Of a stretch of 64,000 nt of DNA, positions 46,101-48,348 are shown piece after piece (the first letter of the stretch is position 1; each line of letters starts with the position of its first letter). A program made the translations under genes and the position numbers. Source of the stretch: Lycorma delicatula (Eukaryota; Arthropoda; Insecta; Hemiptera; Fulgoridae); contig NC_134458.1 in the NCBI RefSeq assembly GCF_047948215.1, forward strand, positions 139,112,536-139,176,535, in the 5' to 3' direction. The notes under the pieces are model-generated. The model ran no database searches. It was not told the DNA's origin and saw only the letters and a program-made list of their open reading frames with translations.

Positions 46101-46883
46101 GTTTTCCACAAATTCCCCAACTTAAATGATTCCAGTAACAATACTTTATTTTTGTAGGGTTTTGCACACTGGCTAATGATAAATTATTTGAGTATTATAA
46201 AGAAGTATAACTGAGCACTAAATAAACTTTTTAACCACAAACAGTGAAATCTGATTAAGATTTCCATTTGGTAGTGTTCTGCACACTTTGGCAAATTACA
46301 ATAACATTCTTATACATCAACGCTTTAAAAATGAAATTAATACTTAGAATAGAAAACTATAATAGCAACTATAAATACAGAATAATTTATATAATCTGAA
46401 AATACTCTAAAGATGATATATAATTAGAGATTCAAATACAGTGTCTGAATAAATCAATTACAGGATAAATTCACAGAAAAATTAGTGGTATTGAATAAAT
46501 CGAAGTGGATTTCATTACGCCATAACGTCGTAAATAAAACACAATAAAAAAACGTATACCAGATGAGGAACTTGGCAATTCTTGCTGGTCACACTAAAAT
46601 CTAATCCTAATGAACATAACCTCAAAATTAAACGAAAAACAAAAACTATCCAAGTTTGTTTTATCAATAGTAAGATATTTTGAACCAAAAGAAAACACGA
46701 GTTAATTAAAAAAAAATACATACAAGAAACACAAATTACTTGACTAGGAGTGTTCAACTACCACATTACAAAACAAAACAAAAAATTGAAGGCAATTATG
46801 AATGCCGAAAAAAAATTATGAAAACAGTACTTTTACCTTTTCGCAAATGCTGAATCATTTTCATCAAAAATATTAATATTCAT
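93..46883 (-). CDS. ACOX3: Peroxisomal acyl-CoA oxidase, ACOX3 type (N-terminal ~414 residues, spliced, partial)
   Basis: Acyl-CoA oxidases catalyse the first, FAD-dependent step of peroxisomal beta-oxidation, turning acyl-CoA into trans-2-enoyl-CoA with release of H2O2; the ACOX3 branch acts on branched-chain acyl-CoAs. Nine exons join in frame: 46837-46883, 43409-43552, 35959-36117, 33988-34140, 27827-27974, 7155-7329, 6513-6628, 2498-2667 and 93-215. Diagnostic stretches are [19 protein letters not shown] near the N-terminus, [13 protein letters not shown] (flavin-binding region, about residue 174), [32 protein letters not shown] and [13 protein letters not shown]. The FPxGPLDxYRKQASF start favours ACOX3 over ACOX1. 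Family members are about 680-700 residues, so the C-terminal third, with the catalytic glutamate and any peroxisomal targeting signal, lies off the left edge. The gene exceeds 46 kb because its introns are full of transposons. No disabling change is seen in the exons. Confidence 0.93.
480..1385 (-). pseudogene. Degenerate LINE reverse-transcriptase relic, copy 1
   Basis: On the minus strand, around 740-825, one frame reads [20 protein letters not shown], matching the FLDLxxAFDxIPRxxLW palm motif of non-LTR reverse transcriptases. Around 600-690 another reads [20 protein letters not shown], matching the GVRQGDxLSPLLF motif. Stops and frameshifts separate these pieces. A (TAA)n run interrupts it at about 922-958. 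The stretch is homologous to 9690-10425 plus 17038-17240, so it is an interspersed repeat and not a gene. Confidence 0.65.
922..958. repeat. (AAT)n microsatellite
   Basis: About twelve uninterrupted AAT/TAA triplets inside the LINE relic. Confidence 0.9.
1418..1600. repeat. Small inverted-repeat element (possible MITE)
   Basis: The left arm near 1420-1452 (TTTTCAGAACTATGAT and flanks) is nearly the reverse complement of 1545-1590 (ATCATAGTTCTAAAAAATAT). The arms are about 30 bp with a loop of about 95 bp. No coding sequence is seen. It could also be a chance palindrome in AT-rich DNA. Confidence 0.4.
2498..2667 (-). CDS. ACOX3: ACOX3 exon with SGGRV motif
   Basis: 170 bp between a TTTTCAG acceptor and a GTTAAT donor, ending in phase 0. 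It encodes [20 protein letters not shown] and then [10 protein letters not shown] and IIEYQLQ, the conserved GRVxI and RRQFG regions at the start of the C-terminal helical domain. Confidence 0.93.
2668..4790. other. ACOX3 intron, nothing recognised
   Basis: AT-rich intron with poly-T runs, a short (TG)n run near 4075-4088 and a GC-richer patch at 3840-3905. Short open frames at 2659-2850 and 4134-4328 have no homology that I recognise. Confidence 0.5.
4842..4881 (-). ncRNA. Hammerhead-ribozyme-like motif, left arm
   Basis: On the minus strand: stem I strand UUCUC (4881-4877), core CUGGUAA (expected CUGANGA, so degenerate), stem II GGUCUAAGGAC, GAAA (4856-4853), palindromic stem III GAUC, then UA as the second and third bases of a CUA cleavage triplet, then GAGAA (4846-4842), fully complementary to the first strand. 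Geometry fits a type I hammerhead with minimal stem III. The two core substitutions suggest this copy is inactive. Confidence 0.5.
4971..5015 (+). ncRNA. Hammerhead-ribozyme-like motif, right arm
   Basis: Core CUGAUGA at 4977-4983 is intact, followed by a weak stem II, GAAA at 4997-5000, palindromic GAUC at 5001-5004 and the UA of a CUA triplet. Stem I (AUUCCU against AAGAGA) pairs only partly. It is complementary in its defects to the left-arm copy: the core is intact here while stem I is intact there. Confidence 0.5.
5061..6512. other. ACOX3 intron, nothing recognised
   Basis: Open frame 5342-5560 (minus) shows no domain. The stretch has moderate complexity but no transposon motif that I recognise. 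Confidence 0.4.
6513..6628 (-). CDS. ACOX3: ACOX3 exon with LLNRTGDV motif
   Basis: 116 bp between a GTTCCAG acceptor and a GTATGT donor. It encodes [20 protein letters not shown] and then [12 protein letters not shown], matching the IPRENLLNRxGDVxxxGxYxxPxKDPxxRFG block of the family. The split codons at both ends match the neighbouring exons. Confidence 0.93.
7155..7329 (-). CDS. ACOX3: ACOX3 exon with VGDMG motif
   Basis: 175 bp; it starts with the two bases that complete the split glycine codon from the previous exon and ends in phase 2 at a GTATGT donor. The acceptor is AAG rather than CAG, which is less common but gives the only open join. It encodes [20 protein letters not shown] and later [14 protein letters not shown] sequence ([20 protein letters not shown]). 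The intron before it is about 20.5 kb. Confidence 0.92.
8075..8140 (-). repeat. SINE2 fragment
   Basis: On the minus strand it resembles the head of the SINE2 family (AGGTTCTGAGTTTGAATTCTGGTCAGG-type block followed by CATGGCATCTTTT). It keeps a decayed B box. It is about 65 bp of the roughly 165-bp family unit. Confidence 0.5.
9018..9033 (+). promoter_or_regulatory. Histone-type 3' stem-loop 1
   Basis: AGCTCTTCTCAGAGCT: six-base-pair stem with a four-base pyrimidine loop, preceded by CCCAAC and followed by AACACA. Metazoan replication-dependent histone mRNAs end in a 6-bp stem with a UUUC-like loop followed by ACCCA; this one departs by an A-T outer pair and a C in the loop. Confidence 0.5.
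9046..9061 (+). promoter_or_regulatory. Histone-type 3' stem-loop 2 (closest to consensus)
   Basis: GGCCCTTTTCAGGGTC followed by ACCACA and preceded by an A-rich run. Stem GGCCCT/AGGGTC (one G-T pair), loop TTTC, and flanking A-rich 5' and ACCA 3' sequences match the histone 3' processing signal very closely. Confidence 0.6.
9109..9124 (+). promoter_or_regulatory. Histone-type 3' stem-loop 3
   Basis: AGCCCTTCTCAGGGCT followed by ACCATAAGG: perfect six-base-pair stem, loop TCTC. The downstream ACCAYAAGGTTA is shared with stem-loop 2, so the hairpins look like a tandem partial duplication. Confidence 0.55.
9177..9690. other. ACOX3 intron, nothing recognised
   Basis: Moderately GC-balanced stretch with several short overlapping frames (9044-9313, 9219-9422, 9334-9522) but no domain or terminal repeat that I can support. 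Confidence 0.4.
9690..10425 (-). pseudogene. Degenerate LINE reverse-transcriptase relic, copy 2 (left part)
   Basis: Homologous to 480-1150. On the minus strand near 9990-10070 a frame reads [18 protein letters not shown], the decayed FLDLxxAFD motif. A roughly 70-bp extra segment near 9900-9985 separates the two conserved blocks relative to copy 1. Its continuation is found at 17038-17240, so the copy was split by later insertions. Confidence 0.6.
10431..10494. repeat. 64-nt near-perfect hairpin
   Basis: ACAGTTGTAGGAC..CTTTCC pairs with GGAAAGTCCTACAACTGT with a 2-nt bulge, and an inner CACG/CGTG pair closes the loop. It sits at the left junction of the 6.6-kb inserted block, so it may mark the 5' end of the R1-like LINE. 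No hammerhead core or obvious HDV-like double pseudoknot is seen. Confidence 0.55.
10640..11138 (+). mobile_element. 5'-truncated R1-like LINE, 3' UTR with poly(A) tail
   Basis: A GC-rich block ends in a 22-base poly(A) run (11117-11138). Its last 130 bp (CCTGCCGTGCCGGACGTAC, CTTTGAGTAAAAGGACACTC and flanks) match the 3' end of the R1-like LINE at 16910-17030 (CCTGCCATGCCGGACATAC, TTTGAGTTAAAGGATACTC). An 8-bp AACAGCAG lies at both ends and could be a target duplication. No coding sequence is kept. Confidence 0.65.
11195..11300 (+). repeat. Possible tRNA-like SINE head
   Basis: ACTGGTGTAGACGCAAGG resembles a pol III A box and AAGTTCGAGACCC, about 45 bp downstream, resembles a B box. No second copy is in the window, so family status is unproven. 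Confidence 0.3.
12140..12177. repeat. Perfect 16-bp-arm hairpin at inner end of left arm
   Basis: AAAATGCAAACAAGAC and its exact reverse complement are separated by six bases. It follows a smaller hairpin GTGCTCCAAGAGCAC at 12121-12135. Confidence 0.85.
12480..12870 (-). pseudogene. Possible degraded cysteine-containing protein in the foldback loop
   Basis: The open frame 12577-12858 includes [20 protein letters not shown], with a CxxC pair. A neighbouring frame (about 12590-12700) continues with [20 protein letters not shown], suggesting a frameshift. I do not recognise the family. Its position between long inverted arms suggests element-borne or captured coding sequence. Confidence 0.35.
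14134..14154. repeat. (TG)n microsatellite
   Basis: About ten TG dinucleotides just upstream of the mariner relic. Confidence 0.85.
14225..14724 (+). pseudogene. mariner transposase relic, internally deleted
   Basis: The frame from 14243 reads [20 protein letters not shown] and later [20 protein letters not shown], the mariner N-terminal helix-turn-helix region, with a stop between. After a deletion, the frame at about 14570-14700 has [10 protein letters not shown] and [10 protein letters not shown], decayed forms of the LHHDNAxxH and PPYSPDL catalytic-core motifs. No terminal repeats were found. Several stops make it non-functional. Confidence 0.65.
14725..17036 (+). pseudogene. R1-clade-like non-LTR retrotransposon, degenerate ORF2 and 3' end
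   Basis: Fragments in all plus frames line up in LINE order: a basic linker ([20 protein letters not shown], about 14970-15030), [13 protein letters not shown] (about 15190-15225), a [20 protein letters not shown] motif (about 15707-15770), [18 protein letters not shown] with the catalytic YADD (about 15800-15850), then [14 protein letters not shown] and IKYLGIWF. Stops and frameshifts are frequent. The 3' UTR end (16900-17036) matches the truncated copy at 10990-11115. Motif style (SFxPxKT, KYLGIWF) fits the R1 clade; this copy is not in rDNA. Confidence 0.7.
17038..17240 (-). repeat. LINE relic copy 2 (right part, displaced)
   Basis: It matches 1200-1380 (GGAAATTATA, CCTTTA.TACATA, CTTTGCTAAG, CAGCAC-like blocks in order) and so continues the copy interrupted at about 10425. 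Confidence 0.6.
17241..18835. other. Unclassified interspersed-repeat-like sequence
   Basis: No coding motif. Segments such as CAAATTTGAAGAAAATCGGT and AACTTCAAACAAATTCGATA look like non-coding dispersed repeats, also hinted at in 50940-51060, but I cannot assign a family. A palindromic (TA)n tract lies at 18718-18745. Confidence 0.35.
18836..19449. repeat. A-rich tandem-like repeat, likely 3' tail region of the adjacent I-like LINE
   Basis: Repeats of ACTAATATCACAG and ACTTAAAAC-type units occur from 18840 to 19180. AAGTCCAAGAGGGGTRTAAAGG occurs twice (about 18998 and 19254). It abuts the RNase H end of the minus-strand LINE and may be its 3' UTR. Confidence 0.4.
19450..23330 (-). pseudogene. 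I/Jockey-type LINE ORF2: endonuclease, reverse transcriptase, RNase H (broken)
   Basis: Reading right to left on the minus strand. Endonuclease: [13 protein letters not shown] (about 23250), [15 protein letters not shown] (about 22950), GSDHRPIII (about 22720). Reverse transcriptase: [12 protein letters not shown] (about 21300-21350), [17 protein letters not shown] (about 21145-21180), LVDDFATRI (about 21060) and [13 protein letters not shown] (about 20950), then [14 protein letters not shown]. RNase H: AVVYTDG (about 20190), [12 protein letters not shown] (about 20080), ICSDSCSAL (about 20015). C-terminus: [17 protein letters not shown], a C-C-H-C finger-like end. RNase H plus this ending fits I-superfamily rather than classic Jockey elements. 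Frameshifts, stops and a SINE insertion (21589-21883) make it dead. Confidence 0.85.
21589..21883 (+). mobile_element. SINE1, full-length copy with 16-bp target duplication
   Basis: A tRNA-derived SINE: A box TGGTCTAGTGGTGAACGCG, B box AGCGTTCAAGTCCTAG, then a body and a tail ending CTGGAAGCTAAACAGGAAAAG. It is flanked by a perfect 16-bp duplication GGTTTAAGTATTGGTA (21573-21588 and 21884-21899). It is inserted in the antisense orientation into the RT region of the I-like LINE. Confidence 0.9.
23672..24840 (-). pseudogene. Gag-like ORF1 of the same LINE (three zinc knuckles)
   Basis: The segment 23672-24172 encodes repeated CxxC...H...C knuckles: [20 protein letters not shown] and [15 protein letters not shown]. 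This is the nucleic-acid-binding module of I/Jockey gag-like proteins. Upstream (24180-24540) another frame reads [19 protein letters not shown] and then VVEVK and [11 protein letters not shown], the conserved region before the knuckles. 24600-24824 is a poorly conserved N-terminal part. Frameshifts separate the pieces. Confidence 0.8.
24558..24599. repeat. Perfect 20-bp-arm palindrome in LINE ORF1
   Basis: GAAGGGAGCCTCCTTCCTTT and its exact reverse complement separated by AA. It interrupts the gag-like frame, so it probably arose by a local inverted duplication. Confidence 0.85.
24960..25849. other. ACOX3 intron, nothing recognised
   Basis: AT-rich apart from the microsatellite; the frame 25032-25226 is low-complexity. 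Confidence 0.4.
25087..25116. repeat. (TA)n microsatellite
   Basis: Tandem TA dinucleotides followed by TATG repeats. Confidence 0.9.
25850..26225 (-). pseudogene. mariner transposase C-terminal relic
   Basis: On the minus strand a frame with stops reads [39 protein letters not shown] and IEVGVIMK, in the order of the mariner C-terminus (GPLKEALRG, SDEEVxxxVxxWL, KxFFxxGIxKLVxRWxKCIExxGxYVEK). Upstream, [19 protein letters not shown] resembles the region before the second catalytic Asp. Confidence 0.55.
26226..27826. other. ACOX3 intron, nothing recognised
   Basis: Short frames at 26558-26797, 26649-26858, 27133-27336 and 27575-27769 show no domain. There is nothing else that I can support. 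Confidence 0.4.
27827..27974 (-). CDS. ACOX3: ACOX3 exon with flavin-binding TEISHGTN motif
   Basis: 148 bp between an ATTTTAG acceptor and a GTAATT donor, ending in phase 1. It encodes [20 protein letters not shown] and then [15 protein letters not shown]. The CFALTExSHGTN segment is the most diagnostic acyl-CoA oxidase motif in the window and contributes to FAD and substrate binding. Confidence 0.95.
27975..29100. other. ACOX3 intron, nothing recognised
   Basis: AT-rich. The frame 28445-28729 is hydrophobic, low-complexity and antisense to the host gene, and I do not accept it as coding. Confidence 0.4.
29140..29640 (+). pseudogene. LINE endonuclease-domain relic
   Basis: Frames with stops read [15 protein letters not shown] (decayed GDFNxRVGxxG), [43 protein letters not shown] and [13 protein letters not shown]. 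The final SDHxLLxxxL is the catalytic SDH motif of apurinic-type LINE endonucleases. No RT follows. Confidence 0.55.
29641..30479. other. ACOX3 intron, pyrimidine-rich, nothing recognised
   Basis: A long C/T-rich stretch (29650-30100) without long frames; no element motif seen. Confidence 0.35.
30480..31520 (-). pseudogene. pogo/Tigger-like transposase relic
   Basis: On the minus strand fragments in order read [52 protein letters not shown] followed by LDNCMGAQM (the second catalytic region, LLLLDNCxAH in the family), then [15 protein letters not shown] and, at 30599-30784, [12 protein letters not shown] near the C-terminus. This order is that of DDE_1 (CENP-B/Jerky/Tigger) transposases. Many stops are present. 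Confidence 0.65.
31521..33987. other. ACOX3 intron; possible small TIR element at 32022-32473
   Basis: TACAGGTGTATCATGAAATT at 32022 resembles the reverse complement of the sequence ending AACACGCTGTATTTA near 32472; the match is short. A palindromic GATGCTTTATAAGCATC hairpin lies near 32616-32633. Otherwise nothing is recognised. Confidence 0.3.
33988..34140 (-). CDS. ACOX3: ACOX3 exon (51 codons)
   Basis: It is bounded by a TTTTCAG acceptor and a GTAAT donor, 153 bp, phase 0. It encodes the stretch with [20 protein letters not shown], matching the conserved FxLHFxLFGxTVxxLGTxxH region of acyl-CoA oxidases. Confidence 0.93.
34237..34417 (+). mobile_element. SINE2, full-length copy with poly(A)
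   Basis: tRNA-like head with A box TGGCGCGAGTGGTAGCG and B box AGGTTCGAATCCCGG, then GGCATGGCATTTTTCACAC, a body, the GGCCCCGGAGG tail and a 24-base poly(A) run (34394-34417). AGAATGA repeats on both sides as a possible short target duplication. The antisense frame reads [14 protein letters not shown], a common spurious ORF of such SINEs. Confidence 0.85.
34418..35400. other. ACOX3 intron, no supported gene
   Basis: The 163-codon minus-strand frame at 34460-34951 is an F/Y/N/I-rich reading of AT-rich DNA with no domain, and I do not count it as coding. Confidence 0.5.
35455..35610 (-). repeat. Decayed relative of the hammerhead-bearing repeat at 39760-39890
   Basis: ATTCAGTACTGTTTTTAATAG, then ATACTGAAATAAAAATACTC and ATGCCTTTTAATCTTCAAAA, line up in order with 39790-39870. 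The core motif is decayed. Confidence 0.45.
35959..36117 (-). CDS. ACOX3: ACOX3 exon (53 codons)
   Basis: It is bounded by a TTATAG acceptor and a GTGAGT donor, exactly 159 bp, phase 0 at both ends. It encodes [20 protein letters not shown] and continues through the helical N-terminal domain ([20 protein letters not shown]). The DPLFxHS and EQRRxxxxRxxRL patterns are typical of acyl-CoA oxidase N-termini. Confidence 0.93.
36230..37440 (-). pseudogene. Penelope-like element, minus copy: RT fragment and GIY-YIG endonuclease
   Basis: On the minus strand, 37226-37426 encodes [17 protein letters not shown] and then [15 protein letters not shown], the Penelope RT active-site region with YVDD mutated to YVDG. 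Further on (about 36735-36870) a frame reads [20 protein letters not shown] and then [14 protein letters not shown], a GIY-YIG endonuclease. RT plus GIY-YIG in this order identifies a Penelope-like element. A hammerhead-like motif lies at its 3' end (36271-36309). Stops and the active-site change make it dead. Confidence 0.8.
36271..36309 (-). ncRNA. Hammerhead-ribozyme-like motif at the end of the minus Penelope copy
   Basis: Minus strand: CAUUA (36309-36305), intact core CUGAAGA (36304-36298), stem II region, GAAA (36285-36282), near-palindromic GUGC (36281-36278), the UU of a CUU cleavage triplet (36277-36276), then UGAUG (36275-36271), which pairs with CAUUA (one G-U). Core, cleavage triplet and stem I are all present; stem II is short (GG/CC). 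Confidence 0.6.
37600..39010 (+). pseudogene. Penelope-like element, plus copy: RT and GIY-YIG endonuclease
   Basis: 37615-38004 encodes [37 protein letters not shown] and [10 protein letters not shown] (intact YIDD catalytic motif). 38048-38323 continues with FLDVNIEI and VYRKPTSSK, a Penelope RT hallmark. 38662-38850 encodes [20 protein letters not shown] and [13 protein letters not shown], the GIY-YIG endonuclease. A frame break separates RT and its continuation near 38000, and the middle part (38330-38640) is unreadable. It is head-to-head with the minus copy around 37500. Confidence 0.85.
39191..39231 (+). ncRNA. Hammerhead-ribozyme-like motif at the end of the plus Penelope copy
   Basis: AUUAA (39191-39195), core CUAAUGA (one change from CUGAUGA), stem II GAGGG-AAA-CCCUC perfectly paired, GAAA (39217-39220), palindromic stem III GCGC, the UU of a CUU cleavage triplet, then UUAAU (39227-39231), fully complementary to AUUAA. 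All helices of a type I hammerhead with minimal stem III are present. The G5-to-A core change would be expected to reduce or abolish cleavage. Confidence 0.65.
39300..39350. repeat. (TA)n/(TG)n low-complexity palindrome
   Basis: GATATATATATATC-type alternation downstream of the plus Penelope copy. Confidence 0.8.
39755..39890 (-). repeat. Tandem pair of hammerhead-like cores
   Basis: On the minus strand, CUGAAGAUGGUCUAAAGAUU (39873 leftward; the bases after it read AAAG instead of GAAAG) and CUGAAUGUGAUCUAAAGAUU followed by GAAAGGUAUC (39795 leftward) are two copies about 78 bp apart. The first has an intact CUGANGA but a changed GAAA; the second has GAAA but a changed core. Tandem arrangement is typical of Penelope-type hammerheads. 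Confidence 0.45.
40341..41172 (-). mobile_element. Internally deleted mariner with ~30-bp terminal inverted repeats
   Basis: The minus strand between 40560 and 40870 reads [20 protein letters not shown], then [20 protein letters not shown] and [13 protein letters not shown], the mariner catalytic core through the third acidic residue region, with one stop nearby. The ends match as inverted repeats: 40341-40379 (ATAAAAATGGGATTTTGTTT) against 41133-41172 (ATATAAATGGGATTTTTGTT as reverse complement). At about 830 bp it lacks the N-terminal part of a 1.3-kb mariner. Confidence 0.75.
41173..43408. other. ACOX3 intron, nothing recognised
   Basis: AT-rich; the frame 42549-42764 shows no domain and no repeat structure was found. 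Confidence 0.4.
43409..43559 (-). CDS. ACOX3: ACOX3 exon with ACOX3-type N-terminal signature
   Basis: It encodes 48 codons from the ATG at 43552-43550, preceded by seven bases after a TTTTCAG acceptor; those bases are coding if the upstream exon is used. It ends at a GTTAGT donor (43408-43403) in phase 0. The product begins [20 protein letters not shown] and continues into the [11 protein letters not shown] motif of the ACOX3 N-terminus. The ATG further upstream in the same frame lies in the intron and was not chosen because it would skip the acceptor. Confidence 0.9.
43563..45384. other. ACOX3 intron 1, nothing recognised
   Basis: AT-rich with no supported coding or element sequence. Confidence 0.4.
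45385..45745 (+). repeat. Decayed SINE1 copy with an internal tandem duplication
   Basis: Landmarks of SINE1 occur in order: AAGGTTCTGAGGTTCAAATC (B box area), AGTAAAGGTATTATACTTTT, GGTTCAATTAACCAGATATT and AGGAATGGTTGACC. An AT-rich segment containing GAATATTAAACAATGGA twice (about 45508 and 45572) lengthens the middle. Confidence 0.6.
45746..46830. other. ACOX3 intron 1, nothing recognised
   Basis: The frames 45825-46031 and 46515-46757 on the minus strand have no domain and no splice support. Confidence 0.4.
46837..46883 (-). CDS. ACOX3: ACOX3 candidate first coding exon
   Basis: The minus strand reads [15 protein letters not shown] plus two bases of a split codon and is followed directly by a GTAAAA donor. 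Spliced to the acceptor at 43560-43562, the split codon becomes AGC and the frame runs S-N-R into [11 protein letters not shown] without a stop, adding 18 residues to the N-terminus. The alternative is that this exon is untranslated and that the ATG at 43552-43550 is the start. The phase match supports a real exon, but only a transcript would settle it. Confidence 0.55.
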
Positions 46884-47020
46884 TTTTGTAATATTTTTTA
46901 TTACTTACATTTCATTTAAGATGATAAACAATACAACTAAGACCAACTAAGATAAATTACTAGAGCGCTCCTAGCAAACAAATTTATAACTTAAACTTTT
47001 GCACATTCTTATTTTCATCT

Positions 47021-47187
47021 TATTTTTTTCTTTTCTTTGTTTAATCTGCGGGAACACCGTTAGGTATTGCTTCAGAGAATAAGATGAATGATTTGCGAGT
47101 GTGAAAATGCCATGCCTAACCAGGATTCGAACCCGGGACCTGCGGATGAAAGGCTGTGACGCTACCACTCGAACCACGAAGCCGGCA
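47021..47187 (-). mobile_element. SINE2, full-length copy with perfect 13-bp target duplication
   Basis: On the minus strand: head with TGGTTCGAGTGGTAGCG (A box) and GGGTTCGAATCCTGG (B box), then the body with AATCATTCATCTTATTCTCT, the CTAACGGTGTTCCCGC tail and an A-rich end. It is flanked by CTTATTTTCATCT at 47008-47020 and 47188-47200. It lies about 140 bp upstream of the candidate ACOX3 start codon, so it may sit in or next to the promoter or 5' UTR. Confidence 0.88.
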
Positions 47188-47325
47188 CTTATTTTCATCT
47201 GAGAAAAATAAATCTGTTTAAAGCGTATTCTATTTAAATAAATACTATTATTCTTATAGATACTGTTTTAAAAGGGATAAAATGATTGGAATTAAATAAT
47301 TATTAAGACTTAAATTCAAGCTTAA

Positions 47326-48348
47326 GGGCACCTGGTACCTTGGATTTCTTTTGTTGCATTTTTGCTTATATAAAATAATAAAACAAGCAAAAATAATATT
47401 TTTTGTGGAAAAATTTATTTTTATGTTAAGCACTACTCACTGAAAAATCCGAAGTTTGAAGTTTTTTTAGATTGTTTTTTGTTGTATAGTTATTATGAAA
47501 GGGAAATTTAGTGTTTATTTGGGAAAATTTGTCAATTTTGTTTAAATTTGAAATTTTGGTAATATTCAGAAGCGGATGGGCTCATGATTGCGAAATTTGC
47601 GCGGAAACTTGAAGAATGTTTTGTTAGGAAATGGTAAAAATTTTCAGGAAAGGGCATCTGACAGAAAAACTTATCAATGAAATTCAGGTCTATTATGGTG
47701 TTGCTATAAGAAAGAATACACATAGTATAAAGGACATGAAACATGCAATATGGGCTATTAGTTTCATAAAATCTCAACAGATGTAATCCCTTCACATGGG
47801 CTTTGTCTGTGGAACATCATGAATCATTATCAAATAAAAAGTGCTGAGAAGGAAGCAAAAATAGTTTATTAACATGGAACTAAGAAAAACAGAAACAGTA
47901 TTCAACCAGAATATAAGGATGATGAGGAAGAAAACCCAGACAATCCAGAATATGGTGCTGGGATGCACTGACCTGCAGCAAATGATGTTTTTAATTGTTT
48001 TCCAAAAATTGCATGTTTTTAAATAAAAGACCTGTTATTTCATGAACTGCCTAAAGTAAGAAAATGAAATTTTTACACAAGACACAGCTACTGAGTTTTT
48101 TAAAGACCTGGTAATTTATATTTTCTAAGATGCATAATTTTTGTGCAAAAATATAGCTTTAAAAGGTAGAAAAATTGTAAGTGAAAAAATGTTTACAGTA
48201 AAAATATAAAAAAAACTCAGTAGCTAAAAGAAAGATCTTAAAACAGGTGTGCAAAATTTCACTGCTGAATTCTTACTGTGTCCTGAAATAATGGGTCTTA
48301 AAGTTAGAAAAAATAATATTACCGAGATACAAGGTACCAGGTGCCCTA
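47326..48348 (+). mobile_element. 1-kb TIR element with Mutator-like transposase fragment
   Basis: Ends are inverted repeats: GGGCACCTGGTACCTTG at the left and its exact reverse complement at the right, with TAA outside both ends (3-bp duplication, Harbinger-like). Inside, plus-strand frames read GHLTEKLINEIQVYYGVAIR, then KNTHSIKDMKHAIWAISF, then after a frameshift HKISTDVIPSHGLC, resembling a conserved part of Mutator-like transposases found in insects. The terminus type and the coding relic point to different superfamilies, so classification is open. Confidence 0.55.
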
